DNA from: Clostridiales bacterium
GTDB lineage: Bacteria > Bacillota > Clostridia > Saccharofermentanales > Saccharofermentanaceae
Length of the DNA: 53,273 nt
Direction: 5' to 3'
NCBI GenBank assembly: GCA_017551625.1
Contig: JAFZLF010000066.1
Location: 1-53,273 of the forward strand
Position 1 is the first letter of the stretch. Each line of letters opens with the position of its first letter. Under the pieces are notes generated by a model. That model did not search any database and was not told the origin of the DNA. It saw only the letters and a list, made by a program, of their open reading frames with translations. Below, piece by piece: positions 8,387 to 15,468 of this stretch. The position numbers and the translations under genes are program-made.

Positions 8387-8486
8387 CTCAGTCAGAAAAG
8401 TGTCAGATATTGATGCAAAATCAGACAAAAATCTGACTCAGTCAGAAAAGTGTCAGATATTGATGCAAAATCAGACAAGAATCTGA
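8387..8486. repeat. Two tandem copies of a 50-bp unit
   Basis: 8387-8436 and 8437-8486 are identical except one base (AAAA versus AAGA near the end). The unit contains TCAGTCAGA and TCAGACAAAAATCTGA half-palindromes, so the junction creates a hairpin. It occupies nearly the entire gap between two minus-strand genes and looks like a recent slippage duplication of a terminator region. Confidence 0.9.
8427..8446 (-). terminator. Terminator-like hairpin at the repeat junction
   Basis: On the minus strand TCTGAC-TGA-GTCAGA (8432-8446) is a perfect 6-bp stem with a 3-base loop, followed by TTTTT (8427-8431). It lies 48 bases past the stop of the phosphotransferase gene. The stem is short, so strength is uncertain. 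Confidence 0.5.
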
Positions 8487-8493
8487 CGGAGCT

Positions 8494-9579
8494 TTACGAA
8501 TCATCGACGTCAAAACGCGAGTATGCAGTGCTTTTCGATACATCACACAGCTTAAAGAGATGCGCCTTGATCTCGTCTTCTCTCTCGTAGATGTACCGGA
8601 TCCTCTCGATAGTGTTTCTCACTTCCGATTCACCGAGTTTTCTGTCTTCGTCATCCTGACACTGCCCCAGCGCACGAATGACGTTATACTCGAGCCACTC
8701 GACCCAGGTGTAGGCCACGCCAAATATCTCTTCATATGCGTCAAAAGCACTGTGCCCGGATGTGTCTTCCTCTCCATCGGCGTTTCCCGGCAGCCCGTCC
8801 CATGCTTCGCGATACCCTTCGAAGAAGGCGTCCATCTTCCGAAAGTCCAGGCTGCATGTCGTCACGCCCGCCCACTGCAGAGCCAGCTGCAGGGCCGAGT
8901 TCGCGGGGTTTCCGTAGTCGAGGCACTCGAGGTCGATCACATAAGGGTTCCCGTCCTTCCACATCACATTCTTCGGATCCATATCCTCATCCGTGATGCA
9001 CTCGATATCCGGAAGTGCACGCCGCGCATCGTTCATCGACTCCGTCGCATAGATAAGAAGATCTTCGTTTTCCCGAAGGATATCCGCGATTGCGGACTTC
9101 TTCGACTCTGCATCTTTCGTATAGGAAGCCCAGTCGATCTCACTTCCCGATGGTTCGGCATGCGGGATCTCTTTGGGTTCGATCGCATGGATCTTTCCCT
9201 GGATCCTTCCCGCTTCTTCACACTGCTCCGGCGTGATATTGTCCCAGTCCGTGATACGCCCGTCGAGCCAGCAGAAGATGTAGAAGAAATCGTCTCCGCA
9301 CATCTGCATTTTCTTCCCGTTTCTCTCGAGCGACGGTACGATCGGGATCCCGGCCGCTTCGATTTTCTTCTCGAGAAGTTCGGCGCGGGAATAGTTTTCC
9401 ATCACGGAAGGACGCTTCATGATCTCCGGATTTAAGTGTTTCACCGCATAGACGCCCACATCTGTTTCGACCTTGTACATCCGATGCAGAAATCCGCCCG
9501 ATACCGGGGTGATCAGCGCAGCCACCTGTCCCAGTCCAAGTTCCGTCATTAATGTGCAGATCGTATCCTCGATGGCCAA
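8494..9579 (-). CDS. Phosphotransferase (APH/choline kinase-like fold)
   Basis: Protein-kinase-like phosphotransferase, 361 aa. The catalytic loop ITDEDMDPKNVMW carries the D.DPKN pattern but lacks the HGD of classical aminoglycoside kinases, and VIDLECLDYGNP is the metal-binding DLE segment. The N-lobe shows VSGGFLHRMYKV (glycine-rich loop) and YAVKHLN (ATP-binding Lys). This resembles APH-family proteins of metabolic type more than resistance enzymes. The start is a TTG at 9579, chosen because no in-frame ATG lies near it and GGAAAGGA sits 9 bases upstream; this start is the weak point of the call. The AAAAGCACT word occurs at 8527 and 8743. Confidence 0.78.
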   Translation of the reverse strand: MAIEDTICTLMTELGLGQVAALITPVSGGFLHRMYKVETDVGVYAVKHLNPEIMKRPSVMENYSRAELLEKKIEAAGIPIVPSLERNGKKMQMCGDDFFYIFCWLDGRITDWDNITPEQCEEAGRIQGKIHAIEPKEIPHAEPSGSEIDWASYTKDAESKKSAIADILRENEDLLIYATESMNDARRALPDIECITDEDMDPKNVMWKDGNPYVIDLECLDYGNPANSALQLALQWAGVTTCSLDFRKMDAFFEGYREAWDGLPGNADGEEDTSGHSAFDAYEEIFGVAYTWVEWLEYNVIRALGQCQDDEDRKLGESEVRNTIERIRYIYEREDEIKAHLFKLCDVSKSTAYSRFDVDDS

Positions 9580-9599
9580 TTTCGTTCATCCTTTCCGAA

Positions 9600-9627
9600 G
9601 AAAATAGAAGTGACGCGCCGTGTCACT
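9600..9627 (-). terminator. Possible terminator after the ArsC/Spx-family gene
   Basis: On the minus strand AGTGAC (9622-9627) pairs with GTCACT (9609-9614) around a 7-base loop and is followed by TCTATTTTC. The stem is only 6 bp and the U-tract is interrupted, so this is a weak candidate. Confidence 0.35.
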
Positions 9628-9646
9628 CTTCGGCACTTCACGTTAA

Positions 9647-10000
9647 TCAAAGAAGTTTTTCCGCCCACTCCGCTTCCTTAAAACCTGTAAGCACGAAGTC
9701 CTTGCCGACCAGAAGCGGGCGCTTCACGAGCATTCCGTCCGAAGCCAGGAGCTGGAACTGCTCATCTTCACTCATATCCGGAAGTCTCTTGGAAAGCTCG
9801 AGCTCACGATATTGCAGCCCGCTGGTATTGAAGAACCGCTTCAGCGGAAGGCCGCTCATCTTGTAGTACTTACGAAGCGTCTTTTCATCCGGATGATCTT
9901 CTTTGATGTCGATCACCTTATGCTCGATGCCCTTTGCCTCCAACCATTTCAAAGCCTTCTGGCAGGTAGTACATCTACTGTAGCAGTATACCTTTAACAT
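9647..10000 (-). CDS. ArsC/Spx family protein
   Basis: 117 aa thioredoxin-fold protein of the arsenate-reductase/Spx family. It starts MLKVYCYSRCTTCQKALKWL, with a CxxC (CTTC) near the N-terminus as in Spx and YffB-type proteins, and has the RPLLV segment (LVKRPLLVG) about residue 92 typical of the whole family. No ars genes are adjacent, so arsenate reduction is not supported by context; a redox-sensing or reductase role is equally possible. GGGGGAA site before the ATG. Confidence 0.85.
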   Translation of the reverse strand: MLKVYCYSRCTTCQKALKWLEAKGIEHKVIDIKEDHPDEKTLRKYYKMSGLPLKRFFNTSGLQYRELELSKRLPDMSEDEQFQLLASDGMLVKRPLLVGKDFVLTGFKEAEWAEKLL

Positions 10001-10063
10001 TGTTATTCCCCCATTTCACGATGGATTCGTCTGACTTTATAGTACCATGTCCGAAAAAAATGC

Positions 10064-10123
10064 ATCGCCTGCCAGTACGATTTATCGCCCGTCAGCACAA
10101 TTCATCGCAAGTCAGAACAACTC
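10064..10123. repeat. Three degenerate tandem 20-bp repeats at the 3' end of the aph-like gene
   Basis: Copies at 10064-10083, 10084-10103 and 10104-10123 share the pattern ATCGCnnGnCAGnAcnAnTn. The last copy spans the stop codon and last codons (D-E-L-F-stop) of the phosphotransferase gene; the other two lie downstream. They appear to be decayed duplications of the gene's 3' end. Confidence 0.75.
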
Positions 10124-10918
10124 ATCCAGTAGGATGTAGTACCGGATCTTGTCCCAGTCCGGCTCGATCCCCAGCGCCTCGAAGAGTTGATCCGGATCGC
10201 AATTGGGGTAGACCTTCCCGCCATATCTTCCTTCAGCATTATGCTTGAAGCTTCTGTAGCAAAGCGCGATGTCTCTCCACTTATCCCCGACGCCCGCTGT
10301 CGCCATGTCGATGTATCCGCTGACTTTCCCGTCCCTGATAAGGATATTCGGGAGGCAGAAATCACCATGGGAAAAGACCGGTTCGTAACTTGGGCGGTGA
10401 TTTTCGAGCCAGGAAAGGAGCTCGGCCGGATCCTTAAATCCGCCTTCTCCGAATGTCGTCGGTTCGGCATCCTCCACATCCACCAGACCATGTTCGACAT
10501 TGTATCGGGCATCTCTTAGATCTGCATCGAGATCTCTGATTCTCGGGCAGTCCGAAATATCGATTCGCCAAAGCATCTGGAGGCCCTCGGCGAGGATCGG
10601 CAGAAGCACATCCGGATGCTCGAGATAGTAGGAGTCACAGGACATCGTTCCCGTGACCTTACTCATGAGGAGATACTGTCTCTCTGCATCTTTCTCATAA
10701 AGAATCACTTCCGGTGCCGGAAGCTTTCCTTTGAGCCATCGCATGAGATTTACGACTTCTTCGTTTTTCTCGTTGAACCTGACGATTTTCAGGACCGAAT
10801 CGTCGAAGATCAGGACAGGGGCTCCGGATCTACCCGCATCGTCCATTTCGAACGGTTTCCCTTCGATCCGCGCCAGGATACTCTTCGGCAGATGCAGTTT
10901 TCCCAGTTCACTTTTCAT
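10112..10918 (-). CDS. APH(3')-like aminoglycoside O-phosphotransferase
   Basis: 268 aa, the normal length for APH(3') enzymes, which transfer phosphate from ATP to the 3'-hydroxyl of kanamycin/neomycin-type drugs. The signature is clear: Brenner motif HGDFCLPNIL (catalytic Asp), GYIDMATAGVGDKWRDIAL (metal-binding Asp and family motif 3), and the C-terminal YYILLDELF that ends most APH(3') proteins. N-lobe KIVRFNEKNE provides the ATP-binding Lys region. The ATG at 10918 has GAAGGA at good spacing; the ATG two codons earlier abuts that site. Whether it confers resistance or acts on another substrate cannot be decided. It sits among other modification genes. Confidence 0.85.
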   Translation of the reverse strand: MKSELGKLHLPKSILARIEGKPFEMDDAGRSGAPVLIFDDSVLKIVRFNEKNEEVVNLMRWLKGKLPAPEVILYEKDAERQYLLMSKVTGTMSCDSYYLEHPDVLLPILAEGLQMLWRIDISDCPRIRDLDADLRDARYNVEHGLVDVEDAEPTTFGEGGFKDPAELLSWLENHRPSYEPVFSHGDFCLPNILIRDGKVSGYIDMATAGVGDKWRDIALCYRSFKHNAEGRYGGKVYPNCDPDQLFEALGIEPDWDKIRYYILLDELF

Positions 10919-10951
10919 ATTCATTCCTTCTTTTCCCGGATCCCCATGAGA

Positions 10952-11485
10952 TCACTTTTCTTTCACGTCCTCGTACTCTTCTCTTCGCAGCACCGAGACA
11001 TGTGTATATTCATTCGCCTCGTCCGGATATTCCTTCAGGAATTGCATCCCTATCGATTCGGCAGTCTTAAAAGACCCGACATTCGTGTACTTGCAGTATG
11101 AGTAAAGCGCCGGATAATCAGTATTTGCAAAAGCCCAGTCACGCACCGCAGCGGCCGCTTCTCTCGCATAGCCTTTCCGCTGCTGATCGGCTCGTATGTG
11201 ATACCCGATCTCCGGGAGCATCTCCCCTTCGATATTCTGAAGCGTCAGACCACAGTCCCCGATCATCTCTCCCGTCTCCTTCAGGCACACGGCCCACAGG
11301 CCGAACCCATTGGCCTCATACCGTTTCATGTTCCGCACGATCCACTCCCGCACACGTTCTTCATCGAAAGTGTACGGATAGTGCTGCATGATGGAAGGAT
11401 CCGCGAGCACGGCGTAGAGCGCATCAAAATCGTCCATATCCATCTCCCGAAGGAAGAGTCTCTCCGTTTCCAGTATCTTTTTCAC
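10952..11485 (-). CDS. GNAT acetyltransferase, RimJ/RimL type
   Basis: 177 aa. It begins (M)KKILETERLFLREMDMDD, the characteristic ETERL.LR start of RimJ-type acetyltransferases, and motif A is IRADQQRKGYAREAA. The C-terminal VGSFKTAESIGM matches the N.aS..v.ek.GF region. The start is GTG at 11485 with GGAGAATACTT upstream. The substrate is unknown: ribosomal protein N-termini are the classical targets, but most homologues are uncharacterised. Confidence 0.9.
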   Translation of the reverse strand: MKKILETERLFLREMDMDDFDALYAVLADPSIMQHYPYTFDEERVREWIVRNMKRYEANGFGLWAVCLKETGEMIGDCGLTLQNIEGEMLPEIGYHIRADQQRKGYAREAAAAVRDWAFANTDYPALYSYCKYTNVGSFKTAESIGMQFLKEYPDEANEYTHVSVLRREEYEDVKEK

Positions 11486-11512
11486 AAGTATTCTCCGTTT
11501 CCCGACTTCACT

Positions 11513-12703
11513 TCACAAAATGTCGATGATCTCTTTCGCCCTCCGGATCACCGGAAGTTCACGTGCAGCGACCAGTCGTCCGATCGGCGTCTCTTTTCTC
11601 TTTTCGTACTCGCTTACCACCTCGTCATAAGTCAGTTTCAGCGTGGAGAGATGGAAATCATCGATCTCGTCCTTCGTCAGGTGCTTCTCCCCGAAGGATC
11701 TGACCTTACAGAGGAAGTAGTTCGTGAGGTTATGCCGGTGGATCACGTTATAGTAGTCACTGACCACACCGATCTTACAGAGGACATCCACCTCCGCGCC
11801 GAGCTCTTCACTGAGCTCGCGAAGGATCGCCGTCTTAAGGTCTTCCCCTGCTTCCACACCGCCGCCGGGCGTCTCGATCATGGTCGCCTTTCCGAAGAGG
11901 TCATCGCGCACGGCACGGATAAAATAGAAATACCCGTCATCGTCGAAGACGATTGCCCGCGCGATCCTTCTGTCGTGATCGATATACTCGAGCGGCCATT
12001 CGTTATCCGTCAATTCGTTTCTCATCTCCGGACGCTTCTCCGTTCGGATCCCGTTTTCAAAAACATAGTACGGACGGTTTCCGATGACCTGTGCCTCCCC
12101 GTTATCGATGAAGAGTGTGTCTTCCTCCGGAAGCGCGATCACCTTCTCGTGTTCGATCGAATACTTCGTCAGGAACTCCGTGACACGTACGTGCTCTTCT
12201 TCGGTTTTCGCATTTGTGTAGTGCGCATCCAGGGACACTCCCTGTAGCACATCAAAACCGATCGTATCCGTAAGGCCCACATCGTTCGGATCCGATGTGA
12301 TCGCCGTCATGATGTCCCGCCCGAAGATAATCTCTCCGGCCGAAGATCCGAAGACGATGCCATCGCCCCGGATGTATTCTGCGATTTGGGCAAAAGCGCC
12401 GCTCCGCTTCAGTCCATCCAGCAGCGAAAAAGTATTTCCTCCGCCGACAAAGACCGCGCAGTACTTCGAGAAATCCTTTTCTAAGATTTCTTCATATGTG
12501 CGGACCATATCAATAGACGGCAATCGGACCGATGCCAGTTCCCGCTTCATCCACGCATAGCACTCATCCAGCGTATGCTCCTCCTCCGGCATCGCCAGAG
12601 GGATATAAAGCAGCGGTTTTTCGTGATCGACGACCGCGTCAAACACGCGATAGATATCTTCTGTCTTCTTCCCATATCCGCCGCCGTTTAAAAACAACTT
12701 CAT
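11513..12703 (-). CDS. Fusion of a peptidase S51-like domain and a Nudix hydrolase
   Basis: 396 aa with two domains. Residues 1-215 match peptidase E (family S51): VFVGGGNTF, nucleophile Ser121 in GSSAGEI and candidate catalytic His161 in DAHYTNA. Peptidase E cleaves N-terminal Asp dipeptides; other relatives hydrolyse cyanophycin. Residues 240-396 are a Nudix domain with a perfect box, G281-x5-E287-x7-RELSEELGA (residues 281-303), which hydrolyses nucleoside diphosphates linked to X. The frame is continuous, with no stop or shift between domains. No precise joint function is known to me. GGGAAAG site before the ATG; the gene sits between a GNAT gene and an MFS gene. Confidence 0.88.
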   Translation of the reverse strand: MKLFLNGGGYGKKTEDIYRVFDAVVDHEKPLLYIPLAMPEEEHTLDECYAWMKRELASVRLPSIDMVRTYEEILEKDFSKYCAVFVGGGNTFSLLDGLKRSGAFAQIAEYIRGDGIVFGSSAGEIIFGRDIMTAITSDPNDVGLTDTIGFDVLQGVSLDAHYTNAKTEEEHVRVTEFLTKYSIEHEKVIALPEEDTLFIDNGEAQVIGNRPYYVFENGIRTEKRPEMRNELTDNEWPLEYIDHDRRIARAIVFDDDGYFYFIRAVRDDLFGKATMIETPGGGVEAGEDLKTAILRELSEELGAEVDVLCKIGVVSDYYNVIHRHNLTNYFLCKVRSFGEKHLTKDEIDDFHLSTLKLTYDEVVSEYEKRKETPIGRLVAARELPVIRRAKEIIDIL

Positions 12704-12730
12704 TTTCTTTCCCTCGTCTTTCTTATTTCA

Positions 12731-14041
12731 TCACTGATCACTATAATGATACCGCTTTAACCTCTTTGCGAAAACCAGGCAGTGCACGGTTCCCGCGACA
12801 CCGAGGAGGAACATCATGAGCGCCGCGCCGGAGCCCTTTCCCTGCCCGAAAAGAACTAGCAGCATTTCCGAACCAGCACGCTTCGCCATGAACGGTTCAC
12901 ACACATGGTCGACCATGAGTCCTCCGAGGAACAGTCCGATCGGGATCGTGAAGAACTGGAATGTATTCCGGCACGCATAGACCCGGCCCTGCAGCTCTAC
13001 GGGAATGGAGGTACGAAGGATGACATCGAGGTTTGCGCTCATGACCGGAACGAGTACCCAGCCGATCACCTGCCCGAGACACCACAGCGCCGGCTCTCTT
13101 GTGAAAGCCAGGATGAAGTTCTCGGTCCCGAGCGAGATCAGCATCGTAACGAAGACCATGCGGACCCGGTCCTTCGGCTTCGGCATGATCGATACCAGCA
13201 GGCTTCCGATCACCATCGCGATCCCCGAAAATGCCGTCACGATGCCGAGCACCGCATCCCCGCCTTTCGGATTCGGAATCACGTAGGCCGGAAGCGTCGC
13301 ATCGAAAGCAGACGCGATCAGGTTCACGCCGGACATGAATATGATCAGTGAGAACACCATCGGTGTCGCCCGGAGGAAAGAGAGTCCTTCCTTTGCAAGT
13401 TCGATCGTACTTTCTTTTTTCTCAACGGGCTTTTCCGGGATCCGGACAAATCCGGCCAGCGCCACAAATGCCGTGACGAAAGTCAGAAGGTCGACGGTAA
13501 ACACCATATTCATGCCGAGAAGTTTATAGATCGCCGTCGCGATCAGCGGATGCAGGATCTGGTTGAGCGATCTCGAAAGAGACGAGAGCCCGCTGATCCT
13601 CTGGTACGATTCCTTCGGCACGATTAGCGTCATCGTGACTTCCGAAGCCGGCTGCTGCACCGTATTCATCAGGCCCGAAAAGGCATTTACCGCATAGAGA
13701 TGCCACACCGCGAGTGAATCCGTTCTATAAAGCAGAAACACCACTACGGTCGACAGTGCCGCCAGCGTATCGCACACCAGCATCGTGATCTTCTTATTAA
13801 ACCGATCGGAAAGAGCACCGGCGAAGATGCTCATGATCACGTACGGCGCATAGGTACAGATCCGAAGGGCCGCCGTACTAAGTGCCGATCCGGTCTGATC
13901 GTAGAGCCACAGCGTCAGCGCAAAGGCCGTGATCGCGCTTCCCAGCTGGGACAGGCTCTGCGTACTCCACAGGATATAGAAATCCCGCAGTATGTTCTTG
14001 CCATGTTGGGTAGAACTCTTGTTTCCAATATCGTTTTTCAT
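12731..14041 (-). CDS. MFS transporter (drug exporter type)
   Basis: 436 aa with about 12 hydrophobic segments, Major Facilitator Superfamily, of the MefA/enterobactin-exporter-like group (MFS_3). The loop 2-3 motif is GALSDRFNKK (G..SDR...), and NAFSGLMNTVQQPA in helix 4-5 matches macrolide-efflux homologues. Expected to export a small amphiphilic compound by proton antiport; the substrate is unknown. AAAGGAG site 7 bases before the ATG. A short leader ORF with hairpins lies upstream (14114-14152), which recalls attenuation of antibiotic-efflux genes; this is an inference. Confidence 0.88.
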   Translation of the reverse strand: MKNDIGNKSSTQHGKNILRDFYILWSTQSLSQLGSAITAFALTLWLYDQTGSALSTAALRICTYAPYVIMSIFAGALSDRFNKKITMLVCDTLAALSTVVVFLLYRTDSLAVWHLYAVNAFSGLMNTVQQPASEVTMTLIVPKESYQRISGLSSLSRSLNQILHPLIATAIYKLLGMNMVFTVDLLTFVTAFVALAGFVRIPEKPVEKKESTIELAKEGLSFLRATPMVFSLIIFMSGVNLIASAFDATLPAYVIPNPKGGDAVLGIVTAFSGIAMVIGSLLVSIMPKPKDRVRMVFVTMLISLGTENFILAFTREPALWCLGQVIGWVLVPVMSANLDVILRTSIPVELQGRVYACRNTFQFFTIPIGLFLGGLMVDHVCEPFMAKRAGSEMLLVLFGQGKGSGAALMMFLLGVAGTVHCLVFAKRLKRYHYSDQ

Positions 14042-14113
14042 ATCTTTGCTCCTTTAGAATGATTTTTCTAATCAAAGCAAAGCTTGAGGATCGTTATCCT
14101 CCACACAGTCTCC

Positions 14114-14152
14114 TCAGGCTCTGCATGGAGCTTCTGCAATGCAACGTTTCAT
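14114..14152 (-). CDS. Possible 12-codon leader peptide ahead of the MFS gene
   Basis: A small ORF (ATG to TGA) encodes MKRCIAEAPCRA. A GAAAGGA site precedes the ATG, and 72 bases separate its stop from the MFS start. Downstream on the same strand lie GAGGAT-AACG-ATCCTC (14088-14103 region) and TTAGAA...TTCTAA hairpins, the latter just before the MFS ribosome binding site. That layout fits a ribosome-stalling attenuator, but an ORF this short arises easily by chance. Confidence 0.3.
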   Translation of the reverse strand: MKRCIAEAPCRA

Positions 14153-14170
14153 GGTCGTGAATCCTTTCAC

Positions 14171-14800
14171 TTATTTCGTCACTTCATTATCCATTTCATC
14201 GCGGTACTTTACAAGTAGACCGCTAGTATACACTTTTCCCTGATCCGACTCTCTTACGATCTTCCACAATTTCGCTGCTGTTTTCATACGGTCTGGAAAT
14301 ACTATCGTCGCAGGATCCGCGCAGAAATCCTTCACAAACTGATTCCACTGCAACGCCGACTTATCGTAGGTCGCATAGGTCTTCTTTCCATAGTAGATAT
14401 CCAGAAGATCCCCAAGTGTGAAAGACTCGTCTCCGTTTTCTTTCACGGCTTTTGCCGTCGCCACCATATCCACATTAAACTTGAATCTGGAAATGCCCGT
14501 CTGCTTCTCGAAGAATTCCCGGAATCTCGGTCCGAAGGTAAAACCGCACTCGATCAGACCTGTCTCGAGTGTCAGTTCTTTTGACGCGGTATTTTTCGCA
14601 CGGTTCCGCACCGCCGGCTTTTTCTCCGGCAGGATCTTCTCACCGTTAAAGTACGCTTCGATAATCTTATACAGTTCGATCTTGCCGCTCGGTGCTTTCA
14701 GGCCATGCGTTTTGCATATCTTAATGAGTTCTTCCCTGTACCAGTAGTATTTCGAGAACTCGGCGAAATCTTTGATGCTGTCGAATTCAGGTCTGTCCAT
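14171..14800 (-). CDS. SAP-domain protein (DUF6434-like)
   Basis: 209 aa, hydrophilic. The N-terminal third (about residues 12-55, YYWYREELIKICKTHGL followed by GKIELYKIIEAYF) has the helix-extended-helix pattern of a SAP nucleic-acid-binding domain. The C-terminal two thirds (FTFGPRFREFFEKQTG, FTLGDLLDIYYGKK, QWNQFVKDFCAD) match a domain common in Clostridia that I associate with DUF6434. Probably cytoplasmic and DNA- or RNA-binding; function is not established. It follows the methyltransferase gene by 10 bases, so the two are likely co-transcribed. Confidence 0.72.
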   Translation of the reverse strand: MDRPEFDSIKDFAEFSKYYWYREELIKICKTHGLKAPSGKIELYKIIEAYFNGEKILPEKKPAVRNRAKNTASKELTLETGLIECGFTFGPRFREFFEKQTGISRFKFNVDMVATAKAVKENGDESFTLGDLLDIYYGKKTYATYDKSALQWNQFVKDFCADPATIVFPDRMKTAAKLWKIVRESDQGKVYTSGLLVKYRDEMDNEVTK

Positions 14801-14810
14801 CTTCTTTCCG

Positions 14811-15419
14811 TTAGAACAGATTGCTCTTCTCGGCTACGCAGAGGACATTGACCCAGCGCTCGCCGGCTCTTTCCGGACGCTGATCATCCGATACCCACAC
14901 ATTCTTCAGAAGGAAACCGCCTGCACCTTCGAACAGAGCGCGAACTGAATCTTCCGTAAAATCAGAGAAGAGACGGCCGTCATCCTTGACTCTTTCTTCA
15001 TCGCCGTATTTGAAGGAAGCATACAGCACACCACCCTCTTTCAACGCCTTATGGACCAGACGAAGAATGTCCGGAAGCTCCGCCTTATGTACGTGAAGAA
15101 GGGATGCACAAGCCCATACACCATCAAAAACATCCGAGTAATCCAGTTCTTCGAAGAGAAGTTGTCTGGCCTGACAACCGGAAACATTCCATGTGTGATT
15201 GACCATCTCCGCACAGCCGTCCACCGCCGTTACCTGATATCCGGACTTCATGAAATGTACGGTCGCGCTACCTGCTCCGCAACCGAGATCCAGGATCTTT
15301 CCGCCGGCCGGAACCAGCTCGAGGAAAGCACGATAATGCTCTGTCATATCGACGTTTTCCGTATTCCCGATAAAGCTCTCTGCATTCTCCTGATACCAAT
15401 CCAATGTCTCGTTTCTCAT
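14811..15419 (-). CDS. Class I SAM-dependent methyltransferase
   Basis: 202 aa. Motif I is ILDLGCGAGSATVHF, then VTAVDGCAEM (motif II acidic residue) and FDGVWACASLLHV (motif IV region), typical of small-molecule methyltransferases of the Methyltransf_11/25 type. Substrate unknown. AGGAGG site 8 bases before the ATG. The promoter at 15452-15457 and the downstream SAP-domain gene suggest a two-gene unit. Confidence 0.9.
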   Translation of the reverse strand: MRNETLDWYQENAESFIGNTENVDMTEHYRAFLELVPAGGKILDLGCGAGSATVHFMKSGYQVTAVDGCAEMVNHTWNVSGCQARQLLFEELDYSDVFDGVWACASLLHVHKAELPDILRLVHKALKEGGVLYASFKYGDEERVKDDGRLFSDFTEDSVRALFEGAGGFLLKNVWVSDDQRPERAGERWVNVLCVAEKSNLF

Positions 15420-15451
15420 CGTTCATTCCTCCTGCTTCTTGATCTGATTTC

Positions 15452-15457
15452 AGTATA
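15452..15457 (-). promoter_or_regulatory. Extended -10 promoter of the methyltransferase gene
   Basis: TGCTATACT on the minus strand (TGn plus -10 TATACT), 33 bases before the start codon. No good -35 box is visible at 16-18 bp, as expected for an extended -10 promoter. Confidence 0.5.
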
Positions 15458-15468
15458 GCACAAAACAC

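Noticed and set aside
8494..9579. Aminoglycoside-resistance kinase
   Set aside because: Although it has the APH-like fold, the HGD of the catalytic loop is missing (EDMDPKN) and the protein is about 90 residues too long for APH(3'); a resistance label is not justified.
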